Of a DNA stretch of 64,000 bases, positions 52,574-60,466 are shown piece after piece. Source of the stretch: Streptomyces sp. NBC_00376. Lineage in GTDB: Bacteria; Actinomycetota; Actinomycetes; Streptomycetales; Streptomycetaceae. Position 1 is the first letter of the stretch. Each line of letters opens with the position of its first letter. The notes under the pieces were generated by a model. It made no database searches. It worked only from the letters and a program-made list of their open reading frames with translations, and had not been told where the DNA came from. The stretch spans positions 7,688,001 to 7,752,000 of the forward strand of contig NZ_CP107960.1 of the NCBI RefSeq assembly GCF_036077095.1, given 5' to 3'. The position numbers were made by a program, and so were the translations under genes.

Positions 52574-52676
52574 GGAGGCGAGTGCTGGAGCCCGTCAATA
52601 CACCGGACCGCTCGTTGTGGATCGGCTGGGTAGAGTGCCCAGCACGACAGCGGGGAGGGCGGGGGTACGGACGCAC

Positions 52677-53888
52677 ATGGCAGCCAGGAGAACAGCGGCC
52701 AACGGGCCGCATGTGCTTCGGCAGATGAACGTCGCTGCCGTCCTGGCGGCGCTGCGGGAGGCCGACTCCGCCGCCACCAGCGTCAGTGGCCTCGCCGCGG
52801 CCACGGGGCTGTCACGGCCCGCGGTGACGAGAGCCCTGGCGGACCTGCGGGACCGCGGCCTGGTGGAGTTCACATCCACGGGCAATTCGCTGCAGCCCGG
52901 ACGGCCGGCCCAGTACGCCAGGTTCCGTGCCGAGACGGGATACGTCGCCGGAATCGACATCGGACCCCACAAGGTGCTCGTGGCGATCGCAGACCTCGCG
53001 GGGCGGGTCCTGACGGTCCACCGTGCAGCGGTGGACGCGGGCACTGACGGGCGCCAGATGTTCGACACCGTTCGTGCCGCACTGACCACCGCGGTCGTGG
53101 AGGCGGGAGTTCCGCTGTCCCACCTGTGGGCGGTGACTGTCGGCACGCCCGGCATCGTCGACCGGGACCGCGGCGAGATACTGCTGGCTCCGAGCATCCC
53201 CGGCTGGGCCGGGCTGCCCGCGGTGACGCGACTCGGCGACTGGTTGCACTGCTCGGTGTTCATCGACAACGACGTCAACCTCGCCGTCCTCGCCGAACGG
53301 CGGCGGGGGGCCGACGCCAAGGCCGAGAGCCTGGTGTTCGTGCAGTGGGGCCGGCGCATCGGCTGCGGCATCATCATCAACGGCAAGCCGTATCGCGGGC
53401 ATTCGGCCGCCGCCGGGGAACTGGGCTTCATCGACCTGGCATCCGACCCCGACGCACCTCCAGGACCGCGCCCCTCCGACGGCACCGGACCGTTCGAGCG
53501 GTTGGTCGGGGCGGCAGCCATCCATCGGCTCGCCCTGGAGGCCGGCGCGCCGACAGGCGACGAGGACGACATCGCACCGCTCTTCGAGGCGGCGGCGGCC
53601 GGTGACCGGGCCGCCACCGATGTCGTGGAGCGGGTGGCTGCCCGCTTCGCACGCGGTCTGGCCGCGATGCTGCTGGTGCTCGACCCGGACCGCGTCGTCA
53701 TCGGTGGCGGAGTGTCCCGGGCGGGAGACGCCCTGCTGGAGCCGGTCCGCCGTCATCTCCACCTCCACGCCCTGGTACCGGTCACCGTGCATGCGTCGAC
53801 ACTGGGGGAACAAGCCGTGGCGCTGGGTGCGGTGCGCCATTCCCTGGATGTCGCGGAGGAACGGATGCAGGGAACGCCCCAGGGCTGA
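52677..53888 (+). CDS. ROK family transcriptional regulator
   Basis: A 403-residue regulator. The HTH (about 12-70) includes VLAALREADSAATSVSGLAAATGLSRPAVTRALADLRDRGLVE. The ROK domain follows: YVAGIDIGPHKVLVAIADLAG, VGTPGIVDRDRGEI, VFIDNDVNLAVLAERR and CGIIINGKPYRGHSAAAGELGF. The zinc-binding CxCGxxGCxE element of many ROK proteins is absent: after GELGF comes a Pro/Asp/Arg stretch. ATG at 52677 was chosen; longer starts lack an SD. It is divergent from GH89 and may repress it in response to an amino-sugar; the ligand is inferred. Confidence 0.86.
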   Translation: MAARRTAANGPHVLRQMNVAAVLAALREADSAATSVSGLAAATGLSRPAVTRALADLRDRGLVEFTSTGNSLQPGRPAQYARFRAETGYVAGIDIGPHKVLVAIADLAGRVLTVHRAAVDAGTDGRQMFDTVRAALTTAVVEAGVPLSHLWAVTVGTPGIVDRDRGEILLAPSIPGWAGLPAVTRLGDWLHCSVFIDNDVNLAVLAERRRGADAKAESLVFVQWGRRIGCGIIINGKPYRGHSAAAGELGFIDLASDPDAPPGPRPSDGTGPFERLVGAAAIHRLALEAGAPTGDEDDIAPLFEAAAAGDRAATDVVERVAARFARGLAAMLLVLDPDRVVIGGGVSRAGDALLEPVRRHLHLHALVPVTVHASTLGEQAVALGAVRHSLDVAEERMQGTPQG

Positions 53889-54003
53889 GCATGCGCCGCG
53901 AGCACGGGTGCCCTGGGGCCGCCGGTGGGCGTATCCGCAATCCCTCGCCACGACGCGGGGGCGCGACGGTAACCGCACCACCGGGAGGCGCGGCGGGCCG
54001 ACG

Positions 54004-55101
54004 TCAGGACGGGGTCCCCGGGTCGATGTACCGCAGCAGAGCGCCCACGCCCTCGTGCAGCCTCAGCTCGTTCTCCGGTACGACGACCAGCTCGGCGCTG
54101 GTGCCGACGAGGGCCCGGACGAGGGCCTCGTCGGCGCGTTCCTCGCGCGGGGCCCGAACGCCGAAGGACATCAGTTCCGCCTCGGTCAGGGCGAGCTGAG
54201 TGGGCTGGGAGCCTGTCCAGAGCCGCAGCGAAGACCCTGGCGGCCGGTTCAGCAGCAGTGCCGCGACCTGGCCGCGCTGGAGGGCGGCGACAGTCGCGGC
54301 CAGCCCCTCCGCCATGGGCCCGTCCAGGGCGCGCCGGCCGATGAAGATGTCCACGAGTTCCCGGTCGTGCGCGGCCATGTGGCCGCGGAAGACGCCGTCG
54401 AGCTGCGGCTCCAGCAGGGCGCGTCCGGTGTTGGTGGGGGTCCGGCCGCCCACGCGTACGACCTTGTCCCGCAGGGCGTGCGGCAGGCGGCGGATCAGTA
54501 CGTTGCATGCCCACTCGTCCCCGCCCACGACGACGGCGTCGGCATGGGCGCGCCGCGCCCGTTCGTCCAGCCGGTGGCCGAGCCGGAGGGAGGTGCGGTG
54601 CCAGGTCGCCACCGCGACCCTGCGGTGCAGCCGCTCACCCGGGGTGACGGTGGACGTGGGCCAGGTGCCGGCCTCCGCCTCCAGAGTCACCCAGCCGTGG
54701 GTCTCGGCGGTCGGGAGGCCGCCGTAGTGGACGACCACGGCCATGTAGGGGATCTCCGGAACGTGCTGTGTGACCAGGGGCATCGCGTCCGGCAGGGTGC
54801 TGTAACGCGCGGAGTCGCGTTCGGGCGGCCTGGGCAGCTCCCCGTCCAGGACGAGTGTGCCGTGGGCGGCGAAGATGGCCTGACCATGCACCCCCGGCAC
54901 CGCTGTGTCGGCACCGACCGCCTCCTCCAGTACGTTCAGCAGAGCCAGGTCCGAGCCCTGACGGGACAGACTCTCGCGCAGCCGCTGCCAGCGCAGCGCG
55001 ATAGCTCGCTCGGGATGCTCGACGTCTCGGGAGGTGTCCAGGTACACGGAGGCGAACGGACCCGGCTCCGCGTAGAGGGGTTCAAGAAACGACAACCTCA
55101 T
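54004..55101 (-). CDS. baeRF/Vms1-like protein (Rv2629 type)
   Basis: A 365-residue protein of the bacterial/archaeal eRF1-like (baeRF) group. The N-terminus begins LSFLEPLYAEPGPFASVYLDTSRDVEHPERAIALRWQRLRESL. A middle baeRF-type domain holds YMAVVVHYGG and RRVAVATWHRTSLRLG; then the DAVVVGGDEWACNVLIRRLPHALRDKVVRV segment resembles actinobacterial Rv2629-like proteins, often linked to stress or hibernation in mycobacteria. I chose ATG at 55101, five bases after GAGGAG. The family is related to Vms1/eRF1 but its reaction is unproven here. Confidence 0.78.
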   Translation of the reverse strand: MRLSFLEPLYAEPGPFASVYLDTSRDVEHPERAIALRWQRLRESLSRQGSDLALLNVLEEAVGADTAVPGVHGQAIFAAHGTLVLDGELPRPPERDSARYSTLPDAMPLVTQHVPEIPYMAVVVHYGGLPTAETHGWVTLEAEAGTWPTSTVTPGERLHRRVAVATWHRTSLRLGHRLDERARRAHADAVVVGGDEWACNVLIRRLPHALRDKVVRVGGRTPTNTGRALLEPQLDGVFRGHMAAHDRELVDIFIGRRALDGPMAEGLAATVAALQRGQVAALLLNRPPGSSLRLWTGSQPTQLALTEAELMSFGVRAPREERADEALVRALVGTSAELVVVPENELRLHEGVGALLRYIDPGTPS

Positions 55102-55236
55102 CGTCACTCCTCGTCGATGGTCTCCCCTCCTTTGATGATGCGCGCCTCAGGAGGGGGCGATGGAGCTCGACGAGCGCGATGCGGTGCGGAATGTGGGGCG
55201 GTCGGGAGCCGGCCGTAACAGCCAGGGGGAGGAAAT

Positions 55237-55866
55237 ATGGGAAATCTTCCGGAAGGTGCCGGAGTCGCTATTGCGCGCGAGATTTTTGGGCCCTTGGGGG
55301 GCGTCGTTGAAATATGTGCGGTGGTCGATGGCGAGTTCCGTGTTTCACTCGACCGTGTCTCCGTCGGGAGTTTTGTGCGGCGAAATCACGCCGCTTTGGA
55401 TGGAATCCTGCAAGTTGCGCAGGAGAGCGGTGGTTTCCCTGACTCGACGATGGCCTTGGTGGATGGGCTCGGTTGGCATCGTGACCATGAAGTGACGGCT
55501 CCGTCCCTGCTGCTGTGGTCCGGCGGCATCGAGGAGTTTTCTCCAGCTCTCGAAAACCCCCGGTCGGTGCGTCGAATGGTCGAAGCAGGGCGCGACCTGC
55601 AATTGGTGAGGCTCATGCACGCCCTCGTGGGTGCTGCTGTGGCCAGAGAGAAATCCAGTACTTCGCTGTCCGAACTGATCATTGAAGCGATCCGTGCAGC
55701 GGCCGGCCTGGTCGGAATGCGTGATCCCGGGGCGGTGCGGGACACGTATCGCATGTGGCGTGTCGCCCACCTGCCGGCCGTATTGATGCCGGGTTCCGGG
55801 TGTGCTGACGAGGTCTGGAACGGCTACAGGTCGTTCGCGCACACGATCGATCGTCTCCTCTCGTGA
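55237..55866 (+). CDS. Orphan hypothetical protein of lower GC content
   Basis: A 209-residue frame with a clear SD (GGGGGAGG) before ATG. The product is soluble, mixed alpha/beta, with VVEICAVVDGEFRVSLDRVSVG, ALVDGLGWHRDHEVTAPSLLLWSGG and VRRMVEAGRDLQLVRLMHALVGAAV. No recognised motif is present. The first 250 bases use more A/T in third codon positions than the neighbours (for example TTGAAATATGTG and GAGAAATCC), hinting at recent acquisition. I cannot assign a family. Confidence 0.6.
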   Translation: MGNLPEGAGVAIAREIFGPLGGVVEICAVVDGEFRVSLDRVSVGSFVRRNHAALDGILQVAQESGGFPDSTMALVDGLGWHRDHEVTAPSLLLWSGGIEEFSPALENPRSVRRMVEAGRDLQLVRLMHALVGAAVAREKSSTSLSELIIEAIRAAAGLVGMRDPGAVRDTYRMWRVAHLPAVLMPGSGCADEVWNGYRSFAHTIDRLLS

Positions 55867-56094
55867 CCCTGCCCGGTCGGCTCCCTCGGTCCGACGCCCT
55901 CGGGCAGGCCATCCACTGCGAACGGGACGCCCTGAGGTGACCACGGTGCTCCCTTGCGCCCGGAGTTGCCGTACCGACCTGTCTGCGCAACGTCCATGTC
56001 CTCGACGGGTGGCTGGAGGCTCGTCCCGGCCCTGACGCTCCGGACGCCTGCGATGTGACGCGAGCCCGCGAGCCCCCATGCCGTGTGCGAGCGG

Positions 56095-56528
56095 TCAGGC
56101 GAAGAGCGGATCCAGCATCGCCTCCCAGGCCGGCAGTCGCACCGCCCTGGCCACCGGCGCGGGCTTCGCGCCCCGGCCGCCGGACGGCAGCCCGATCAGC
56201 AGGTCACCGCGTGCGTGGGTGAGCCGCAGATGGCGCGCGGGATCCTGCCCGGGCAAGGGGCCCGTGTCGATGAGCACAGCCGTGTTCTCCCCGCACACCG
56301 TGAACAGCAGGTCCACCGTGTGCCCGCCGACCACTGCCGCGCGCTCCAGGTCGGTGATGCCACGGGCACCGAGATAGTCCTGGAGCCGGTCGGCGAGCTC
56401 CTCGCGGAATCCGGGGGACCGGAAAGCGTGACCTGGCCGGCGCGGGCGCCCGCGCACAGCAGGGTCGAGCGCTGTGCCAGCAGGGCCGGCAGCCCCGCCT
56501 GGCCCTGCCAGAAGCGATGGCTCCCCAC
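56095..56528 (-). pseudogene. Frameshifted short hypothetical gene
   Basis: Two frames join at a G/C homopolymer (56413-56417). The first, from GTG 56528, reads GSHRFWQGQAGLPALLAQRSTLLCAGARAGQVTLSG; the second continues GFREELADRLQDYLGARGITDLERAAVVGGHTVDLLFTVCGENTAVLIDTGP to the stop at 56095. Five C's (minus strand) where six would keep the frame (PPGFREE) explain the break. Together they would give a small protein of about 144 residues, but its N-terminus is uncertain. I do not recognise the family. It follows the next gene on the same strand. Confidence 0.45.
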
Positions 56529-56590
56529 CGTGATCAGCTGCGACTTCGCCCGGGTAGGCGCGGGCGTTCCGACGTGCGGGGTGGGGTGGG

Positions 56591-57073
56591 TCAGGCAGGG
56601 TCCGGCTCCTCCAGCGCCACCACGACCATCACCGGAAGATCGGTGTCCTGCTGGACCACGCCTGCGGTCAGGATCCGGCCGTCGAGGGTCCACTTCTTCA
56701 ACGCGATGAACTCGTCCCTGTCCGCTGCCGTCTGCTCGGCCTCGACGAGGTGGCCGGCGAGAGGAGATTCCTCGATTTCGGGCAGGAAGCGGGCCAGCGC
56801 CTGCTCCCCCTGCTCGTAGACGGCATCCAGGTCGTCGAAGTAGCCCGACTCGTCGACGTCGCGGATCCAGACATAGAACGAGACGCAGACCACCCCACCG
56901 CCGAACGTCTGGATCCAGCCCCCGACGCCGTCCTTGTCCCACGATGCCTCCACGCCGTCGCGGGGCCTGCCCCCGGGCGTCCACTCCTGGGCCGCGAACC
57001 GCGCCGCCGCGCCCTCGGCGGTCAGCGGGGCGATATCCCTGAGCTCTTCCAGCATTGCGATCACTGCAGCCAT
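56591..57073 (-). CDS. Hypothetical protein (160 aa)
   Basis: A soluble protein with MAAVIAMLEELRDIAPLTAEGAAARFAAQEW at the N-terminus, an acidic middle (IRDVDESGYFDDLDAVYEQG) and LKKWTLDGRILTAGVVQQDTDLPVMVVVALEE near the end. No recognised motif. ATG at 57073 has GGAATGAG nearby; an ATG 13 codons earlier (57112) is possible. The same strand carries the frameshifted frame downstream, so the two may be one unit. Codon use is normal. Confidence 0.6.
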   Translation of the reverse strand: MAAVIAMLEELRDIAPLTAEGAAARFAAQEWTPGGRPRDGVEASWDKDGVGGWIQTFGGGVVCVSFYVWIRDVDESGYFDDLDAVYEQGEQALARFLPEIEESPLAGHLVEAEQTAADRDEFIALKKWTLDGRILTAGVVQQDTDLPVMVVVALEEPDPA

Positions 57074-57257
57074 GAACTCATTCCACTCATTCCGTTGCCG
57101 GGCACGTGACACGCTTTCAGCTGCCCGCCCGCAGTGGTCATCGAGGCCGACGTACTACGCCCCTCCAGAGCCTTACGTCATGGCCGGCGCGCCGTGCAGC
57201 GACGGCGCCCCCGGGGCAGGCGGCTCGACACGGTGTCCTGGGCCTTCCTCGCTGGGC

Positions 57258-58100
57258 TCACGCGGTGAACGCGGTGCCGTCCAAGGTCCAGTGAGGGTCG
57301 GGCGTGATGTCGAGGGCGGTGAAGACGTGCGCGGCGACGTCGGCGTGGTGGAGGGGCGACGGGGCCGTGCCGGGGGTCAGGCCGGGACCGGAGGCGGCGA
57401 TCCAGGCCGTACGCTCCTGTCGGCTTCGTCCTCCGTGGCCCCCTTCGTCGCGGTGGCCGTGGTCCGTCACCACGATGACCGTCCACCGCTCCGCCGCGTG
57501 GCCGGGGCGATCACGTATGGCGGTGAGGAGGCGACCGAGGCGTCGGTCCGCCGCCTCGATCGCCTGGCGATACTCCTCGCCGCAGCCGAGGAAGTGGGCG
57601 GTCTCGTCGACGGCGCCGAGATAGACGAAGCCGGCGTGGAGGTCCTCGTCCAGCCCGAGGAGGTGCTCCGCGTCGTCGGTCACCCTGTCGTCCACCTCCT
57701 CCCAGGCCTCTGGGGTGTCCTCGCGGGGGGCGATGTAGCGGAGCCTGGTGGGGGAGACGAAGAGGGGGCCGCCGTCCTGGGCGAGGAACAACGGTGCCCA
57801 GCCGCCGACGGCGAAGGTTCGTCGTCCGCAGTCGGCCGCGAGGCGGGTCGTGAAGTCGGGGAAGAGGTCGAGGCGGTTGCCGTCGAAACGGTTGGCCCAG
57901 ACGCCGTGCTTCGCGACGCCGACGCCGGTGACGATGGTGGTCCAGCAAGGGCCCGACATCGTCGGCGTCACGGAGTCCACCTCGACGGGGGCCAGGAAGC
58001 CTGCGCGGGCGATCCCGTCGAGATGCGGCGTATGCAGTTCGGGGAGCAGGTCGAGGCGTACGCCGTCGATGCCGATCACCAGTACGTGGGCGCTGTTCAT
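57258..58100 (-). CDS. Alkaline phosphatase superfamily phosphodiesterase/nucleotide pyrophosphatase-like
   Basis: A 280-residue metal-dependent phosphodiesterase-like protein. VLVIGIDGVRLDLLPE at the N-terminus holds the metal-binding Asp; SVTPTMSGPCWTTIVTGVGVAKHGVWANRF holds the catalytic Thr/Ser; VTDHGHRDEGGHG gives the D-H-x-H metal ligands; later a His in HHADVAAHVF. It has no signal peptide. It follows the alpha-galactosidase gene by 43 bases on the same strand and is likely co-transcribed. Its substrate might be a nucleotide sugar or phosphodiester, which is only inferred. Length is short for the family. Confidence 0.82.
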   Translation of the reverse strand: MNSAHVLVIGIDGVRLDLLPELHTPHLDGIARAGFLAPVEVDSVTPTMSGPCWTTIVTGVGVAKHGVWANRFDGNRLDLFPDFTTRLAADCGRRTFAVGGWAPLFLAQDGGPLFVSPTRLRYIAPREDTPEAWEEVDDRVTDDAEHLLGLDEDLHAGFVYLGAVDETAHFLGCGEEYRQAIEAADRRLGRLLTAIRDRPGHAAERWTVIVVTDHGHRDEGGHGGRSRQERTAWIAASGPGLTPGTAPSPLHHADVAAHVFTALDITPDPHWTLDGTAFTA

Positions 58101-58143
58101 GGGCGGTTCCAGGGGAGTCGTGGGTGGGTGTGAGAGGGAGGTG

Positions 58144-60273
58144 TCAGGGGCCGACACGGCGGAGCCGGATCAGGCTGCTGGCGTAGTCGCCGACGGGCAG
58201 CCGCGGGTCGATGCCGTGGCGTACGAGGACGGCGCCGCTGTGGACCTGGTTCAGTTCCGGGTCCAGGTAGCGCGCCTCGGGGTCGAGAGCGGGCAACCGC
58301 ACCGGGGCGGGGCGGTGGCCGAAGCGGGTCGTGGGACGCCAGACGAGAAGCACGTGCTCGCTGTCGTCCGGTGCCGCGTAGTGGACGGCTGTCACGGGCT
58401 CGGCGGCCGGGGCGACCCGGTGCTGGTGTCCCCTCTGCACGAGCGGGCGGATCAGCTTGTACTCGGCCACGAGCTCCGCGGCTTCCGCGAGTTCCTCCTC
58501 GGACCACGACGTCAGGTCTCCGCCGAGACCCAGCGCGCCCGCCATGGCGACATGGAAGCGGAAGCGTAGAGGAGTGCGCCGGCCGGTGGCGGTGTTGGGG
58601 CTGTCGGTCACCCACGCGGCCATGGCCTGGGCGGGGAAGAGCTGACCGAAGCCGTGCTGGATGCCGATCCGGTCGACCGGGTCGGTGTTGTCCGAGGTCC
58701 AGGCCTGATCGGTGCGGGCGAGGATGCCGAGGTCGACGCGCCCGCCGCCACCCGCGCACGCCTCGATGCGCAGACCGGGGTGGGCGGCGCGGAGCCGGTC
58801 CATGATGCGGTGGACGGCACGGGTGTGGTCGATCCACAGGCGGTCGGGGTCGGGATGGCCGTCCCATCCCGCTTCGGTGAAGGCCCGGTTGGCGTCCCAC
58901 TTGAGCCAGTCGACGCCGTTCTCGCGCACCAGATGGTCGAGGGTCTGCTGGGCCCAGGCCTCGACTTCGGGCCGGGCGAAGTTCAGCACGAGCTGGTTGC
59001 GCAGTTCGGTCGCGTCGAGCTGGGGGGAGTGGAGGACCCAGTCCGGGTGCGCGCGGTACAACTCGCTGTCACGGTTGACCATTTCCGGCTCGACCCACAG
59101 CCCGAAGTCCATGCCGAGGCGGTGCACCTCGTCGGCGAGCGGGTGAAGTCCACGGGGGAAGGCCTCGGGGCGGGGAGTCCAGTCGCCGAGTCCGGACCGG
59201 TCGTCGCGACGGCTGCCGAACCATCCGTCGTCCAGGACGAAGAGTTCGGCACCGACGCGGGCAGCCAGGTGTGCGAGGCGGATCTGGCCGGCCTCGTCCA
59301 CGTCGAATCCGGTGGCCTCCCACGAGTTGTAGAGCACCGGCCGGTCGCGCCCGGGCTCGGGCAGTACGTGCCCGCGCACGTGGTGGTGCCAGGCGCGGCT
59401 GGCGGCGCCGAACCCGTGCGGGGTGTACAGCCCGGCGTACACCGGTGTGCGCAGGCTCTGGCCCGGCTGCAGGGTCCAGCTGAGACCCTCGTGGCCGAAT
59501 CCGCCGGTCCAGGTGGTGCGGCCGGTCGGGTCGCGGTGGATCGTGACGCGCCAGCTGCCGCTCCAGGCGAGCGCCGTGCTCCAGACCTCCCCCTGGTCCT
59601 CGCTCGCGGTGCCGTCGTCGAGGGCCAGCCAGGGACTGGCGTGGTGGCTGGTGAGACCTCGACGGCTGGTCAGTCCGGTCTCTGCGACGGGAAGCCGGTC
59701 TCGCTGGAGCTGGAACTCGCTGTTCCAGCCCCCGGTCAGATGGCTGAGCCGGTAGTCGGACAGCGGAGGAGCGGTCCACGACGCCGAGTCCAGCCGGTCG
59801 ACGGTGATCGGATCCGGCGGACCGTCCGCGGCCCCGGTGTGGGTCAGTTCCGTCCAGCGCTCGATGACATCGGTGTCGCTCCGGACGCGGTAGCAGAGTT
59901 CGGCCCGCAGAGGGTGGTGCCGGTCGTCGAGGCGCAACCGCAGTTCGCCGCCGTCAATGGTGTGACCGGCGAACCGCCACTGGGCACCCCGGGTCCCGTC
60001 GGCGAAGCGGACCTGAAGGCCGGCCGGGCCGAAGCGCGCCCCGGTCTGCGGCGCGAGTTCGTCGGCGGCCGCGTCGGCCTCGAAGCTGCTCGCCGCAGGG
60101 GAGACCGCGTCGGGGACGTCGGCGAGTGTCGCGGTGTCGAGCGGCAGGCCCCAGTGGAGGTGTCGCGGGCTGCCGTCGGAGGCGAGGCGCAGCGCGTAGA
60201 GGCTGTTCGGCGTGCGCAGGACCGCGAGGCCGGGGCCGGGTTCGAAGGTGACGGGCGGGAGCGTGGCGTGCAC
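58144..60273 (-). CDS. Alpha-galactosidase, GH36
   Basis: A 709-residue GH36 enzyme that removes terminal alpha-1,6-galactose from raffinose-family sugars or galactomannan. Seen: LFVLDDGWFGSRRDDRSGLGDW, GLWVEPEMVNRDSELYRAHPDW, GVDWLKWDANRAF (nucleophile Asp in KWD), EACAGGGGRVDLGIL and WTSDNTDPVDRIGIQ (acid/base Asp in SDN). The GTG start at 60273 follows AGGGGAT. No signal peptide is seen, so it is cytosolic and the sugar is imported by the nearby transporter. It is divergent from the ROK repressor with a palindromic operator between, which suggests repression lifted by sugar. Confidence 0.92.
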   Translation of the reverse strand: MHATLPPVTFEPGPGLAVLRTPNSLYALRLASDGSPRHLHWGLPLDTATLADVPDAVSPAASSFEADAAADELAPQTGARFGPAGLQVRFADGTRGAQWRFAGHTIDGGELRLRLDDRHHPLRAELCYRVRSDTDVIERWTELTHTGAADGPPDPITVDRLDSASWTAPPLSDYRLSHLTGGWNSEFQLQRDRLPVAETGLTSRRGLTSHHASPWLALDDGTASEDQGEVWSTALAWSGSWRVTIHRDPTGRTTWTGGFGHEGLSWTLQPGQSLRTPVYAGLYTPHGFGAASRAWHHHVRGHVLPEPGRDRPVLYNSWEATGFDVDEAGQIRLAHLAARVGAELFVLDDGWFGSRRDDRSGLGDWTPRPEAFPRGLHPLADEVHRLGMDFGLWVEPEMVNRDSELYRAHPDWVLHSPQLDATELRNQLVLNFARPEVEAWAQQTLDHLVRENGVDWLKWDANRAFTEAGWDGHPDPDRLWIDHTRAVHRIMDRLRAAHPGLRIEACAGGGGRVDLGILARTDQAWTSDNTDPVDRIGIQHGFGQLFPAQAMAAWVTDSPNTATGRRTPLRFRFHVAMAGALGLGGDLTSWSEEELAEAAELVAEYKLIRPLVQRGHQHRVAPAAEPVTAVHYAAPDDSEHVLLVWRPTTRFGHRPAPVRLPALDPEARYLDPELNQVHSGAVLVRHGIDPRLPVGDYASSLIRLRRVGP

Positions 60274-60420
60274 GGATGGATCCCCTGAGGTCTGGTGTGG
60301 AACAGGGTGCGGTCCAGGGCGACTTGGAGAAAAGGTGACACAACACCGCCAAGGCGACGCGGTGTTCGAGAAGTCCTGGGGGAGCAGAGGAGGGCCCGAG
60401 CGTAGGGCGGCACCAACACT

Positions 60421-60451
60421 CAAATCAATACTGGAAGAAGTTATTTATTTG
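60421..60451. promoter_or_regulatory. Palindromic operator between GH36 and ROK genes
   Basis: CAAATCAATA (60421-60430) and TATTTATTTG (60442-60451) are inverted, 9 of 10 bases pairing, with an 11-base spacer. This AT-rich 31-base site lies between the divergent alpha-galactosidase and ROK genes, 148 bases from the GH36 start and 16 bases from the ROK GTG. It is a likely ROK operator. Confidence 0.6.
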
Positions 60452-60466
60452 CTCTATGTTGCTCCC

